Below are positions 45,464 to 54,264 of a DNA stretch of 64,000 nucleotides, piece by piece (the first letter of the stretch is position 1; each line of letters begins with the position of its first letter). The stretch is from Stieleria maiorica (GTDB lineage Bacteria > Planctomycetota > Planctomycetia > Pirellulales > Pirellulaceae): assembly GCF_008035925.1 (NCBI RefSeq), contig NZ_CP036264.1:4524402-4588401 (forward strand). The letters run 5' to 3'. Made by a program: the position numbers and the translations under genes. Below the pieces are notes generated by a model. The model was not told the origin of the DNA. It ran no database searches and worked only from the letters and a program-made list of their open reading frames with translations.

Positions 45464-45829
45464 GTCGGATGGGTTGATTGTGGAGGACTGAATCACGAAT
45501 GAGTGGACGGCCAGGCGCGCAACGCCAGCGGTCTGCGTGGCAAGGGATTGCCGCGAAGTAAAAGTCGGGTGGACGTCGCAACGTGAGCAAGCCCAGGTCG
45601 CTTCCGCGTCGACGGTGAAGACCACACTGGTGTGAGGAGCGAGCCTTCAATCGTCAACGCGGACGCGGTGATTCCTGCGTGCAAGCGGCCCCTGTCGGAT
45701 CGAAACACGACCGACAAAAAACGCCTCAGCGCAGCGACGAGCCGAACATTGCGAATGGATGGAGAGTAAGAGGCGGCTAAAGGTTGACGTGACTGTCAAA
45801 CCTCGGCGGCGCAGCATCGAACGGCGTCT
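45464..45829. other. 366-base gap upstream of a DUF1559 gene
   Basis: I see no gene and no clear promoter. A 74-codon minus-strand frame (45493-45717) has no family resemblance and is not called. Confidence 0.35.
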
Positions 45830-46495
45830 CTACGGCACCGGCGGGTCGGGGTGACGGACCACGGCGTAGGCCCGGTCGTTGTCCAGTGCGAGATAGTAGA
45901 GCAGCGGAGCGGTGATCGAGATGACTTCCCCAGGCTGCAATTCAACGAAAACACCCGACAACAGGGACCAAACAAGATCGATCCCGTGGCAGCGGGCTGC
46001 GTCTTCCAATCGTACGACTCGCAGAGCGTCGGACGCTTTCTCCGAGCCGGCGGTATTGGTGGAATCAATTGGGTCCGTCGCACATTGACCGGTCGCTTGC
46101 GAACAGCAGCAGCACGATTTCGCTTTGGCTGGACGCGTTGACACTTCGGCGACGGCCAATCCCGGCGACATCGCCAGAACCCGCGCCACCAAAAACTCCG
46201 GCGGTCGCACGCCGTTTTCACGTGCCCACTGAAGTTTTTCCCGGTCGCTGTGGCAACAGCATTTGTCCCAACAGTAGTCGGCGGTGACGCAGCCACAGGG
46301 GCAGTTTTCACAGGGAAAACGACCGTTTTTCTTGGGTGGAGGAGCTGCAATCGGAACTCCGATCATTCCACACGCCAACACCACCAACAGGGTACTGCTG
46401 ATATAGCGACGCGGTGCGGACGATCGAAGTCGATGTAGCAAAAACAATGCGGGGTCCAAGCCTCGCGGCGTGCCAAAACATGGCTCGCTCCTCAC
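45830..46495 (-). CDS. Cysteine-rich protein of unknown function with an N-terminal hydrophobic segment
   Basis: About 221 residues from a GTG; the true start is uncertain (in-frame TTGs follow). A hydrophobic stretch (STLLVVLACGMIGVPIA) is followed by two Cys clusters: FPCENCPCGCVTADYCWDKCCCH and AKSCCCCSQATGQC. Fifteen or so Cys in 70 residues suggest metal binding outside the cytoplasm. The C-terminal third (EVISITAPLLYYLALDNDRAYAVVRH) looks like a folded domain of unknown type. It lies between the DUF1559 gene and the RND operon on the same strand. Confidence 0.62.
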   Translation of the reverse strand: MRSEPCFGTPRGLDPALFLLHRLRSSAPRRYISSTLLVVLACGMIGVPIAAPPPKKNGRFPCENCPCGCVTADYCWDKCCCHSDREKLQWARENGVRPPEFLVARVLAMSPGLAVAEVSTRPAKAKSCCCCSQATGQCATDPIDSTNTAGSEKASDALRVVRLEDAARCHGIDLVWSLLSGVFVELQPGEVISITAPLLYYLALDNDRAYAVVRHPDPPVP

Positions 46496-46579
46496 AGCCG
46501 CTACTCTACTCCAGTCATCCGCTTGCGTAAATCCGCAACCGCGAACTCTCCGATGCGGTCCGCTGCCGCATCAGCAAAA

Positions 46580-49500
46580 TTAAGCCGGCGTTCCTTCGAT
46601 CACCGCTTTCTCCGGTTCTGGTTCGGATGGCGTTGTCGCCCCCTCGTTCGTCCGGACCGAATCGGAATCATCCTTCGGTCTGCCTTTGGCGAACCGTCGC
46701 AGGATGACGTAGAACACGGGCGTCAGGAACAGACCACAGAGGGTCACGCCCAACATGCCGGCAAACACCGCGGTGCCCAGCACCCGACGCATCTCAAACC
46801 CGGCTCCGGTGGCAACCAACAGCGGAACCACGCCCAGAATGAACGAGAACGCGGTCATCAAAATCGGTCGCAAACGCAATCGGCAGGCCGCGATCGCGGC
46901 ATCGAAGCGATTCTTTCCGGCATCCTCTTCCGCCTTGGCGAACTCCACAATCAGAATGGCGTTCTTACACGCCAAACCGATCAGGACGATAAAGCCGATT
47001 TGAGTCAGCACATTGTTGTCCATGTCTCGGAACCAGACGCCGACCAACGCGAACAGCAAACACAGCGGAACGATCAAAATGATCGCCAGCGGCAATAGCC
47101 AACTTTCGTATTGGGCCGCCAGGGCCAGGAAAACAAATAGCACGGCCAACGGAAACAGAAACACAATCGTGTTGCCGGCCTGCTTTTCCTGAAACGCGAT
47201 CTCCGTCCAAGCGTATCCAAACCCCGGCGGCAGATTCTGGTCGGCCAGGGCTTCCATGGTCGCCAGTGACTGGCCGGTGCTGAAACCCGGTGCGGTGCTG
47301 CCGTTCAGGTCGGCCGAGGGGAACAAATTGAATCGCACCAAGCGATCCGGCCCCGCCGTCTGTTTGACATCGACAACCGATCCCAACGAAACGCTTGCCC
47401 CGCGGGCGCTGCGGGTGCGGATCTTCAAAATGTCGCTGGCGTCGTCACGAAACTCGGGTTCCGCCTGGGCCGTGACGCGATAGGTTCGTCCCAAGAAGTT
47501 GAAGTCGTTGACGTACATCGACCCCAGATAGATCTGCAGCGCGTCGAACACGTTACTGACCGGCACGTCCAACATCTGAGCTTTCGTGCGATCGACATCG
47601 GCATACACCTGAGGCACATTCGCCCTCAGATTGGTGAAGACCTGCATCACGCCGGGCTGTTCGTTCGCGGCGGCCAACATGGTGTCGGTGACCTGTCCCA
47701 ACGTGTCCGTCCCCGCTCCGCTGCGGTCTTGGACGTACATCTTGAACCCGCCGCCGCGACCGATGCCTCGAATCGGAGGTGGCGGGATGATCAGAATCTG
47801 GGCCTCGTTGATTTGCGCCACGCCGCGCCGCATGTCGTCGACGATGGCTTGAACGCTTCGCCCCCGCTCGGCACGCTCCTTGGCATCCTCCAGCGGCAAG
47901 AAGGTCACCGCCGCATTGGGCTTGATCGTAAAGGTTGCTCCGGACAGTCCGGCGATCCCGACGGCATGTTTGACGCCATCGATCTCTTGGCCGATTTCCG
48001 CCACGCGGCGGACAACGGCGTCGGTACGGGACAGCGACGCACCGTCGGGAAGATTGATCGCGACGATCACGTAACCTTGATCCTGGTCGGGAATGAACCC
48101 GGTCGGGACCAGTCCAAAACTCAGCCCCGTACAGACCAGCAGCACGCCGTACAGGACCATCGCGACACCGGTCTTTTTGACGATTCGCCCGATCACCCTC
48201 CCATACAGGTTGCCTGCGAAATCAAACGTTCGATTGAACAGCCGAAAAAACCAACCGAACAGAAAATCGACCACCCTGCCGACACGGTTTTTCGGTGCGT
48301 CTTTGGGCTTCAACAGGATCGCGCACAAGGCAGGACTGAGCGTCAGCGAGACGAAAGTCGAAATCGCCGTCGAAATTGAAATCGTTAGCGCAAACTGTTG
48401 GTAGAACTGCCCACTGATCCCCGGGACAAACACGGTCGGGACGAACACGGCGATCAACACCAGCGTCGTGGCGATCAACGCCGATCCGACTTCGTCCATC
48501 GCCTTGTGAGTCGCTTCCCGCGCAGTCATTCCCTCGGCGATCAACCGCTCCACGTTTTCGACGACCACGATCGCATCGTCGACCACGATCCCGATCGCCA
48601 ACACCAGCCCGAACAAGGAAAGCGTGTTCAAGGTCACGCCGAGAAACTGCATGACGGCAAACGTTCCGATCAAGGAGATCGGGATTGCGATCACGGGAAT
48701 AATCGTCGGACGCCAGCCGTGCAGGAACAGAAACACGGTCAACACCACGAACAGCGTCGTGATGAACAGCGTCTGAAACACCTCGCTGATCGATTCTTCG
48801 ACGTAATCGGTCGGGTTGTAGGCGATCTCGTACCCCAGCCCCTCGGGGAACTCCTCGCTCATCTCCGCCATCACCCCTTTGACCTCGGCAGCGGTGTCCA
48901 CGGCGTTGGTGCCCGGGCGTTGATAGATCAGCACGGCGACCGCGGGCTTTCCATCCAGATAACTCTGTCGCGAATAGTCCTGCGCCCCCAATTCAATCCG
49001 AGCGACATCGCGCAACCGCGTCACCCGCCCGTCGCTGCCGCGTTTGACAATGATTTCCCCGAATTCGTCTTCTCGAATCAAGCGACCTTGGGTCGTGACA
49101 TTCAATTGGAAATCGCCGGCGTCATCAATCGGAGGTTGGCCGATCACTCCGGCGGCAACCTGCACGTTCTGTCCGCGAATCGCTTGCACGACCTCGCCGG
49201 CGGTCAGGTCGACGTGGGTCATCTTTTCGATATCCAACCAAACACGCATCGCGTATTCGTTGCCGCCGGCGATGCGGATCTCGCCGACGCCGTCCAACCG
49301 CATCAGCGCATCACGCACCCGCAGAAACGCATAGTTGCTGATGTACAACTGGTCGCGACTGTTGTCGGGCGAATTCAAGTGCACGACCATCAACATGTCG
49401 GGAATTTGCTTGGTCGTCGTGACGCCGATCTGACGCACCTGTTCGGGCAAACGCGACTCGGCGATCGCCACGCGGTTTTGCACCAACACCTGGGCGTCGT

Positions 49501-49807
49501 CCAAGTCGGTCCCGAGCTTGAACGTGACGGTCAACTGCATGGTCCCGTCGGAGCTGGATGACGATTCCATGTACAGCATGTCGTCCACGCCGTTCATTTC
49601 TTGTTCGATCGGCGTTGCGACGGTGTCCGCGATGACCTGCGGCGTCGCTCCCGGGTACGATGCCCGCACCAGCACGGTCGGCGGCGCGACGTTTGGATAC
49701 TGCGAGACCGGCAGGGAAAAATAGACGATCCCGCCGACCAACACGATCAAGAAGGACAGCACCGCGGCAAAGATCGGACGCTCGATAAAGAAGTGGGGAA
49801 ATTTCAT
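46580..49807 (-). CDS. RND multidrug efflux permease, HAE1/AcrB family
   Basis: 1075 residues. KFPHFFIERPIFAAVLSFLIVLVGGIVYFSLP is the first transmembrane helix; large periplasmic loops (residues about 50-330 and 570-880) and two sets of helices follow. AIGIVVDDAIVVVENVERLI holds the paired Asp of the proton relay. The second half repeats the helix set, with the LVALTQYES/LAALFVFLALAAQYESWLLPLAI segment typical of AcrB. A proton-driven trimer pumping lipophilic compounds through the membrane. Its start overlaps the stop of the adaptor gene by ATGA, so the two are translated together. ATG 49807 was chosen for this reason. Confidence 0.95.
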   Translation of the reverse strand: MKFPHFFIERPIFAAVLSFLIVLVGGIVYFSLPVSQYPNVAPPTVLVRASYPGATPQVIADTVATPIEQEMNGVDDMLYMESSSSSDGTMQLTVTFKLGTDLDDAQVLVQNRVAIAESRLPEQVRQIGVTTTKQIPDMLMVVHLNSPDNSRDQLYISNYAFLRVRDALMRLDGVGEIRIAGGNEYAMRVWLDIEKMTHVDLTAGEVVQAIRGQNVQVAAGVIGQPPIDDAGDFQLNVTTQGRLIREDEFGEIIVKRGSDGRVTRLRDVARIELGAQDYSRQSYLDGKPAVAVLIYQRPGTNAVDTAAEVKGVMAEMSEEFPEGLGYEIAYNPTDYVEESISEVFQTLFITTLFVVLTVFLFLHGWRPTIIPVIAIPISLIGTFAVMQFLGVTLNTLSLFGLVLAIGIVVDDAIVVVENVERLIAEGMTAREATHKAMDEVGSALIATTLVLIAVFVPTVFVPGISGQFYQQFALTISISTAISTFVSLTLSPALCAILLKPKDAPKNRVGRVVDFLFGWFFRLFNRTFDFAGNLYGRVIGRIVKKTGVAMVLYGVLLVCTGLSFGLVPTGFIPDQDQGYVIVAINLPDGASLSRTDAVVRRVAEIGQEIDGVKHAVGIAGLSGATFTIKPNAAVTFLPLEDAKERAERGRSVQAIVDDMRRGVAQINEAQILIIPPPPIRGIGRGGGFKMYVQDRSGAGTDTLGQVTDTMLAAANEQPGVMQVFTNLRANVPQVYADVDRTKAQMLDVPVSNVFDALQIYLGSMYVNDFNFLGRTYRVTAQAEPEFRDDASDILKIRTRSARGASVSLGSVVDVKQTAGPDRLVRFNLFPSADLNGSTAPGFSTGQSLATMEALADQNLPPGFGYAWTEIAFQEKQAGNTIVFLFPLAVLFVFLALAAQYESWLLPLAIILIVPLCLLFALVGVWFRDMDNNVLTQIGFIVLIGLACKNAILIVEFAKAEEDAGKNRFDAAIAACRLRLRPILMTAFSFILGVVPLLVATGAGFEMRRVLGTAVFAGMLGVTLCGLFLTPVFYVILRRFAKGRPKDDSDSVRTNEGATTPSEPEPEKAVIEGTPA

Positions 49808-51273
49808 GAGCGGCTTCCCTCCGTCGCGTTCCCTGCGGACTTCGGCTCGGTTGCCTTGTTGCCGGTTTCGCCGACACGCGCCTTGCGTCGCGTGGTCATC
49901 GTCAACGGGGTCAGCTCCGGCATCGGATCCGGCGCCGGAGAGATCCACTCGCTTTCCGGCACCGGTTCGTAATCATCCGGCAGCCCGTCCTCGACCACTT
50001 CGATGGTTCCTTCCACCGTTTGTACCTTTTGATCCGGTCGAGACTGCAGCAGGCCCTCGATCACCAATGATTCGTCGCCCTCCAACCCCTCGCGGACCAC
50101 CCGCAATCCGTCCACGATCGGTCCGGGTTTGATCGCTCGACGCTTGATCACGCCGTCGACCACGACGTACACATATTGGGACGATTGGTCGGTGCCGATC
50201 GCCGCATCGGGGATCAGCACCGCTTTGGCCGCGGCGCTGCCGGGGATCCGGACGCGGGCAAACATGCCCGGCAACAACAATTGATCTTCATTGGCAAACA
50301 CACACCGAGCGCGCATGCTGGCCGTGTCGATATCAAAACGATTGTCGACAAAGTCCATGTGGCCGCGATGCGGGAATCCCGCTTCGTCGACTAGCCCGAT
50401 AAAGACCGGGTTTTTTGCAACACGCGAACTCTCGCGTTTGCCCGATTTGGCTAACCGCATGTATTTCAAAACGTCTTGTTCGCTGGCGTCAAACACACAG
50501 TAAATCGGCTGCATCGACGTGATCGTGGTCAGCAACGACGACGTGCTGGTTCCGCCGGCGATCAAGTTCCCTTCGGTGACCACCTTTCGGCTGATCCGAC
50601 CGGTCACCGGCGCCCGGATGCGGGTGTATTGAAGATTTAACTCTGCGGTTTCAACCCCGGCCTCGGCCAACTCGATTTCCGCCTGCGCCGTCGCGATCGC
50701 CGCCTCGGCCGAACTGACGGCCGCCTTGGCCCCCTCGATGTCCGCCTTGGCTTGCAAAAACTCTGCCTCTCGTTCGTCCAGTTCTTCTTGCGACGTCGCA
50801 CTGCGTTGGTTCAACGCTTGGGCACGTTTGTACCGCAAGTCCGCCAGATTCAATTGTGCATCCGACTGCAACGACCGAGCCGTGGCCTCGTCGCGCATCG
50901 CGGTGGCCTGTTTCAATTTCGACTGTGACTGCTGCAGCGTGGCCTTGGCGGCGTTCAGCTCCGCCTCGAAGGGCCGCGGATCAATGACAAACAGCAGATC
51001 CCCTTCCTCGACGATTTGTCCTTCATCAAAGTGAACCGATTGCAGATAGCCGCCGACACGGGCGCGCACCTCTACCAAATCGACCGCTTCCAAGCGTCCC
51101 GTGTAGGCGTCCCACTCGACAATTTGCTTGACAATCGGTTTTGCTACCGTGACCGACGGATCCGGTCGCTGCGAAGGCCCTGAGGGGGCACGATTGCAAC
51201 CGGCCCACAACACCATCAACGCGATCCCGGTGGCCGACCCGAGTTTCGCAGCAACATCCAACATCTTCTTCAC
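49804..51273 (-). CDS. RND efflux periplasmic adaptor, lipoprotein (AcrA family)
   Basis: 489 residues. MVLWAGCNRAP is a lipobox. A biotinyl-lipoyl half-domain (KQIVEWDAYTGRLEAVDLVEVRARVGGYLQSVHFDEGQIVEEGDLLFVID) is followed by a coiled-coil hairpin (about 100-230, ALNQRSATSQEELDEREAEFLQAKADIEGAKAAV), the second lipoyl half (LNLQYTRIRAPVTGRISRKVVTEGNLI) and a beta-barrel. It links the permease to an outer-membrane channel. C-terminal extension (from about 430) rich in Pro/Glu is unusually long. Overlaps the doxX-like gene start and the permease start by ATGA at both ends. Confidence 0.95.
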   Translation of the reverse strand: MKKMLDVAAKLGSATGIALMVLWAGCNRAPSGPSQRPDPSVTVAKPIVKQIVEWDAYTGRLEAVDLVEVRARVGGYLQSVHFDEGQIVEEGDLLFVIDPRPFEAELNAAKATLQQSQSKLKQATAMRDEATARSLQSDAQLNLADLRYKRAQALNQRSATSQEELDEREAEFLQAKADIEGAKAAVSSAEAAIATAQAEIELAEAGVETAELNLQYTRIRAPVTGRISRKVVTEGNLIAGGTSTSSLLTTITSMQPIYCVFDASEQDVLKYMRLAKSGKRESSRVAKNPVFIGLVDEAGFPHRGHMDFVDNRFDIDTASMRARCVFANEDQLLLPGMFARVRIPGSAAAKAVLIPDAAIGTDQSSQYVYVVVDGVIKRRAIKPGPIVDGLRVVREGLEGDESLVIEGLLQSRPDQKVQTVEGTIEVVEDGLPDDYEPVPESEWISPAPDPMPELTPLTMTTRRKARVGETGNKATEPKSAGNATEGSRS

Positions 51274-51704
51274 GCCGATTCCTCAGTAGGCTTCCCGCCC
51301 GATCGGATCTTTTTGGCAACGACGTGATCCAGCGAAAAGATCCCCGGACCGGTCGCTGCCAGTGACACATAAACCAACAAATACATCGCCGCCAATTCCT
51401 TGACTTTCCAAGGATCCGCGCCGTGCACGACGAACAACGCCACGATCATCGTGAACGCCAGCGGCAGCGTCGCCAACCGCGTTGCGAGCCCGATGATCAG
51501 CAACAAGGAACATCCGACTTCCGCCCCGATCGCCATCACCAGACTCAGCTTGCTGCCCAATCCGATCGGATCCGGAAAGCTCTCGGACATCTCGCCAAAA
51601 CCATTCAGTTTGGCCAGTCCATGGACCAGCATCAAACAGCCGATGCCGACCCGCAGCACCAGCAATCCGGCAGATAGCGTTTTATTGTGATTCAAAGTCA
51701 ACAT
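51270..51704 (-). CDS. DoxX-family membrane protein
   Basis: 144 residues, four helices. SAGLLVLRVGIGCLMLVHGLAKLNGFGEM and LSLVMAIGAEVGCSLLLIIGLATRLATLPLAFTMIVALFVVH match DoxX. Members act in electron transfer or redox stress at the membrane; here it is the first gene of a doxX-adaptor-permease operon with ATGA overlaps, so its role may be linked to the efflux pump. A short hairpin, CCTGCTT/AAGCAGG, sits at 51726-51746 in the likely 5' leader. Confidence 0.88.
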   Translation of the reverse strand: MLTLNHNKTLSAGLLVLRVGIGCLMLVHGLAKLNGFGEMSESFPDPIGLGSKLSLVMAIGAEVGCSLLLIIGLATRLATLPLAFTMIVALFVVHGADPWKVKELAAMYLLVYVSLAATGPGIFSLDHVVAKKIRSGGKPTEESA

Positions 51705-51725
51705 CGTTTATTCCTAACAGAATCC

Positions 51726-51746
51726 CCTGCTTCGCCGAAAAGCAGG
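51726..51746 (-). promoter_or_regulatory. Leader hairpin upstream of the doxX-RND operon
   Basis: CCTGCTT (51726-51732) and AAGCAGG (51740-51746) are exact complements with a 7-base loop, 22 bases before the DoxX start. A leader mRNA hairpin or an operator site; weak evidence. Confidence 0.3.
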
Positions 51747-52184
51747 AATGGCCCGGCTATAGTTCGCGCGGCGGTTTCTTGGATAACCCTGTTCCAACGG
51801 ATGTCTTTCTGGAAAAAGGTCAATTCGTAGAATAAATATCGATCGAAGTACTCAAACGATCCGCTGCAAGGCTACGCGGCGCGCCCCCGAAAGCACGCGG
51901 GACATTGAAATGAATCCACGCTTGGGTTTGACGGCAATGCCGCTAACTTAAGCTCTGCGAAGCCCGCTCGCGCTGGCGCGAACCGGCTAATGTCGAACGA
52001 ATATCAGCCGTTTGGCGCGAGTCCGATGCGACCTACTTTCGATCACAAACGGGGCCGTAGGCGCTAGCCTCCGTCCTTACGAGTAGGTCAATCCAAGGCC
52101 CGCGGCTAGCGCCGTCGGCTCACGAAGTAGGTGGCATTGGACGCTAGCCTACGGGCCCATCCCTCCTTGCTGCCAAATCGCACC
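51747..52184. other. Divergent gap with dispersed repeats
   Basis: 438 bases between doxX and the MDP-1-like gene. Contains the inverted repeat copy at 52040-52140 and other blocks of the same type (GGCGCGAACCGG, TTGGCGCGAGTCCG at 51973-52030). No gene seen and no clear promoter. Confidence 0.5.
52040..52140. repeat. Inverted single-unit copy of the GCCGACGGCGCTAGCCGCG repeat
   Basis: On the minus strand it reads CCAATGCCACC, then GAGCCGACGGCGCTAGCCGCG, GGCCTTGGATTGACC, GGCTAGCGCCTACGG and GTTTGTGATCG, in the same order as at 25919-26125 but with only one core unit. Confidence 0.85.
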
Positions 52185-52697
52185 ATGACGCTTCCCGAAT
52201 TGATCGTCTTTGATCTCGACTTCACTCTTTGGGACTGCGGCGGAACGTGGTGTGATTGCCTTTCACCGCCGTTCCAGATTCGACGAGGTCGGATTGTCGA
52301 TCGCAGCGGCCGGCACGTACGCTTCTACACCGGCGTGATCTCGATCCTGGACCATTGCGACGAACAACGAATCCCCACCGCGTTGGCGTCCAGAACGGAG
52401 CAACCGGAGTGGGCAAAGGAACTGTTGCGTCTCTTGGAGGCGACACACCGATTCGCCTTTTCAGAGATCTATCCTTCGTCCAAACTAAAACACTTCGCCG
52501 CACTCCATCGGACGACCGGGATCGAATTTGAATCAATGCTGTTCTTCGACGACGAGATGCGGAACATCCGCGAGGTATCACAGCTTGGTGTCACCAGCGT
52601 GATGGTCGATGACGGATTGACGCTCGAAGTATTTGATCACGGGCTACGGCAATTTGCTGCGAACGCCAGCTCGGATCGGGGGAACGCAAAAGGGTAG
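52185..52697 (+). CDS. HAD-family phosphatase resembling magnesium-dependent phosphatase 1 (MDP-1)
   Basis: 170 residues. IVFDLDFTLWDCGG carries the HAD nucleophile motif DxD-x-T at residues about 9-13; the spacing DLDFTLW is the MDP-1 form. ALASRTEQPEWAKELLRLL has the second motif (T/S), and MLFFDDEMRNIREVSQLGVTSVMVDDGL the DD metal-binding motif. MDP-1 is thought to dephosphorylate protein tyrosine or fructosamine phosphates. ATG 52185 gives the motif its usual position near the N-terminus. The next gene starts 4 bases after the stop. Confidence 0.88.
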   Translation: MTLPELIVFDLDFTLWDCGGTWCDCLSPPFQIRRGRIVDRSGRHVRFYTGVISILDHCDEQRIPTALASRTEQPEWAKELLRLLEATHRFAFSEIYPSSKLKHFAALHRTTGIEFESMLFFDDEMRNIREVSQLGVTSVMVDDGLTLEVFDHGLRQFAANASSDRGNAKG

Positions 52698-52701
52698 TAC
52701 A

Positions 52702-53718
52702 ATGGATTTCTATGTCGCAAAGAGCACCTACAACACCTCGGGTGGAAGCTGTCTGTACGGATACGCGGGAGACTTATTGACTGCACACATCGATGACTAT
52801 GGAACCGCGATCAAAGAAATCGAAGTGGTGGCTTGTCTCCGCAGCAAGACCCGGAAATTTCGCCCGACGCTGGAAGGCTTGTTCGACCAGTTCCACGCCT
52901 ACATCGACTCCTTGCCGCGAATCACGTTTCAACGCAAAAACAAGCGTGTGAAGATCGAGTTCCGGAGCGAACACTTCACTGCCGACGACGAAGAATCGCG
53001 GAACGCAACGCCCGAGCAACAGATGACGGCGGCGGACGAGGTTGCCCAGGCTCTGGCGATGCTTCGAAAGCGGATCAAACCCTCCGACGATTTCGACGTG
53101 GAGCGGTTTCTCGCCCACGCGTCAAAGGTCTTGGCGACAAAAATCGAGAATCCAGTCCAAAGCGAACGGGTTCGACAGGCGGCAATCGCAAAGCGACTTG
53201 CGATACGTGACGCCAAGTCGCCATGGGAACGACTGGAAATCGAGTGGGAACGGTTCCACCCCAATGCCCGCGATATCCTGGACGAACCGTATTACTGGGA
53301 ATGCGCTGACGACCTTGCACCCAACGGCAACGACACCGGGGCTGACCTGTTGGAAGATTTTCGCCGATGGAATAAGAAGCATCCCCGGACTTCACCCATT
53401 AAGTTCCTTGACGGTTTGATAAAAGCGTGGGGGATCGATCCGATCGATTGGGACATCACCGACCGAGCGGTCGTCGCTCAACTGGACGCGGACCAGCCGA
53501 TTCCACTGAATGTGTGCAACGAAGCTGCAATCGCGTTGGCGTTCTCGGTCATCAAGGTGCGAGGGACGTGCCCGCCTGATGTCGCTGAACGGGGATTGGC
53601 GGCGATCACTCGAACGGAAACTCTGGTCCATCGAAGTCGACTCGACCAATCAGTGAAGAAGCGGTGGGATCTGTCGCTCGCCAAACTGCGAAGCAAACTC
53701 GCATCCTTCACTCCCTAG
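52702..53718 (+). CDS. Protein of unknown function, possible operon partner of MDP-1-like phosphatase
   Basis: 338 residues; I do not recognise it. No signal or membrane segment; it is mostly charged and helical (RKNKRVKIEFRSEHF, QQMTAADEVAQALAMLRKRIKPSDDFDVERFLAHASKVL). DFYVAKSTYNTSGGSCLYG at the start suggests a beta-strand domain. The distance to the preceding stop (4 bases) and AGGG upstream support co-translation with the phosphatase. The codon use is slightly different from its neighbours by eye (more A/T at third positions), which could mean later arrival. Confidence 0.65.
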   Translation: MDFYVAKSTYNTSGGSCLYGYAGDLLTAHIDDYGTAIKEIEVVACLRSKTRKFRPTLEGLFDQFHAYIDSLPRITFQRKNKRVKIEFRSEHFTADDEESRNATPEQQMTAADEVAQALAMLRKRIKPSDDFDVERFLAHASKVLATKIENPVQSERVRQAAIAKRLAIRDAKSPWERLEIEWERFHPNARDILDEPYYWECADDLAPNGNDTGADLLEDFRRWNKKHPRTSPIKFLDGLIKAWGIDPIDWDITDRAVVAQLDADQPIPLNVCNEAAIALAFSVIKVRGTCPPDVAERGLAAITRTETLVHRSRLDQSVKKRWDLSLAKLRSKLASFTP

Positions 53719-53844
53719 GCTTTGTCCCTCGACCCGTAGCGGAAGCCGCGAAGGCTTTCGCCTCGCAGCATCCACACGGGAAAAGCCGAAATTCTTGGCG
53801 AATTCCGCTACCACATACAACCCTTGCCGGGATTAGGGACAAAG

Positions 53845-54264
53845 CTAGTGTTCCGGCTGACTTTCGATCACCAGTTCGATCGGGGTTTGTTCATTCTCCG
53901 CGATCTCGACCGTCAAATCGCTGGTGTAGTAGTCCGCATAGCGACGGGGCACGGTTTGGCCATGGCGGTGTGCTTCTTTCGCCAAGTCTTCGGTCATGAC
54001 GATTTGCACCACCACCACTTCGTACGATCCCGGCGGCAGACCGATCTCGCCCTGTTGGTCGGTTGGCGCGAAGCTGCCGGTCGCTGCGATGCGACTGGCG
54101 AAACGTTGTTGGTCACTCTGCCGTCGAAATTCGATGCTGCCGGCGGTGACCGGGGTCCCATCGTCGAATCGAATCGTACCGGAGGTGGGGCCGGTCGGGC
54201 TTCCGCAGCCGGCAAACGCGACAACGAGCGTCGCCCACGCAATGGTTTGCAAGACGCGTGTCAC
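53845..54264 (-). CDS. Small lipoprotein with a transthyretin-like fold
   Basis: 139 residues. [10 protein letters not shown] is a lipobox. [21 protein letters not shown] and [15 protein letters not shown] follow the pattern of the carboxypeptidase-regulatory-like domain. GTG start overlaps the DUF1559 stop as GTGA, so the two are co-translated. This repeats the DUF1559-lipoprotein pairing at 37972-40203. Confidence 0.78.
   Translation of the reverse strand: MTRVLQTIAWATLVVAFAGCGSPTGPTSGTIRFDDGTPVTAGSIEFRRQSDQQRFASRIAATGSFAPTDQQGEIGLPPGSYEVVVVQIVMTEDLAKEAHRHGQTVPRRYADYYTSDLTVEIAENEQTPIELVIESQPEH

Noticed and set aside
48398-49561. 387-codon open frame on the plus strand
   Set aside because: Opposite the RND permease; rich in His, Arg and Gln with no domain.
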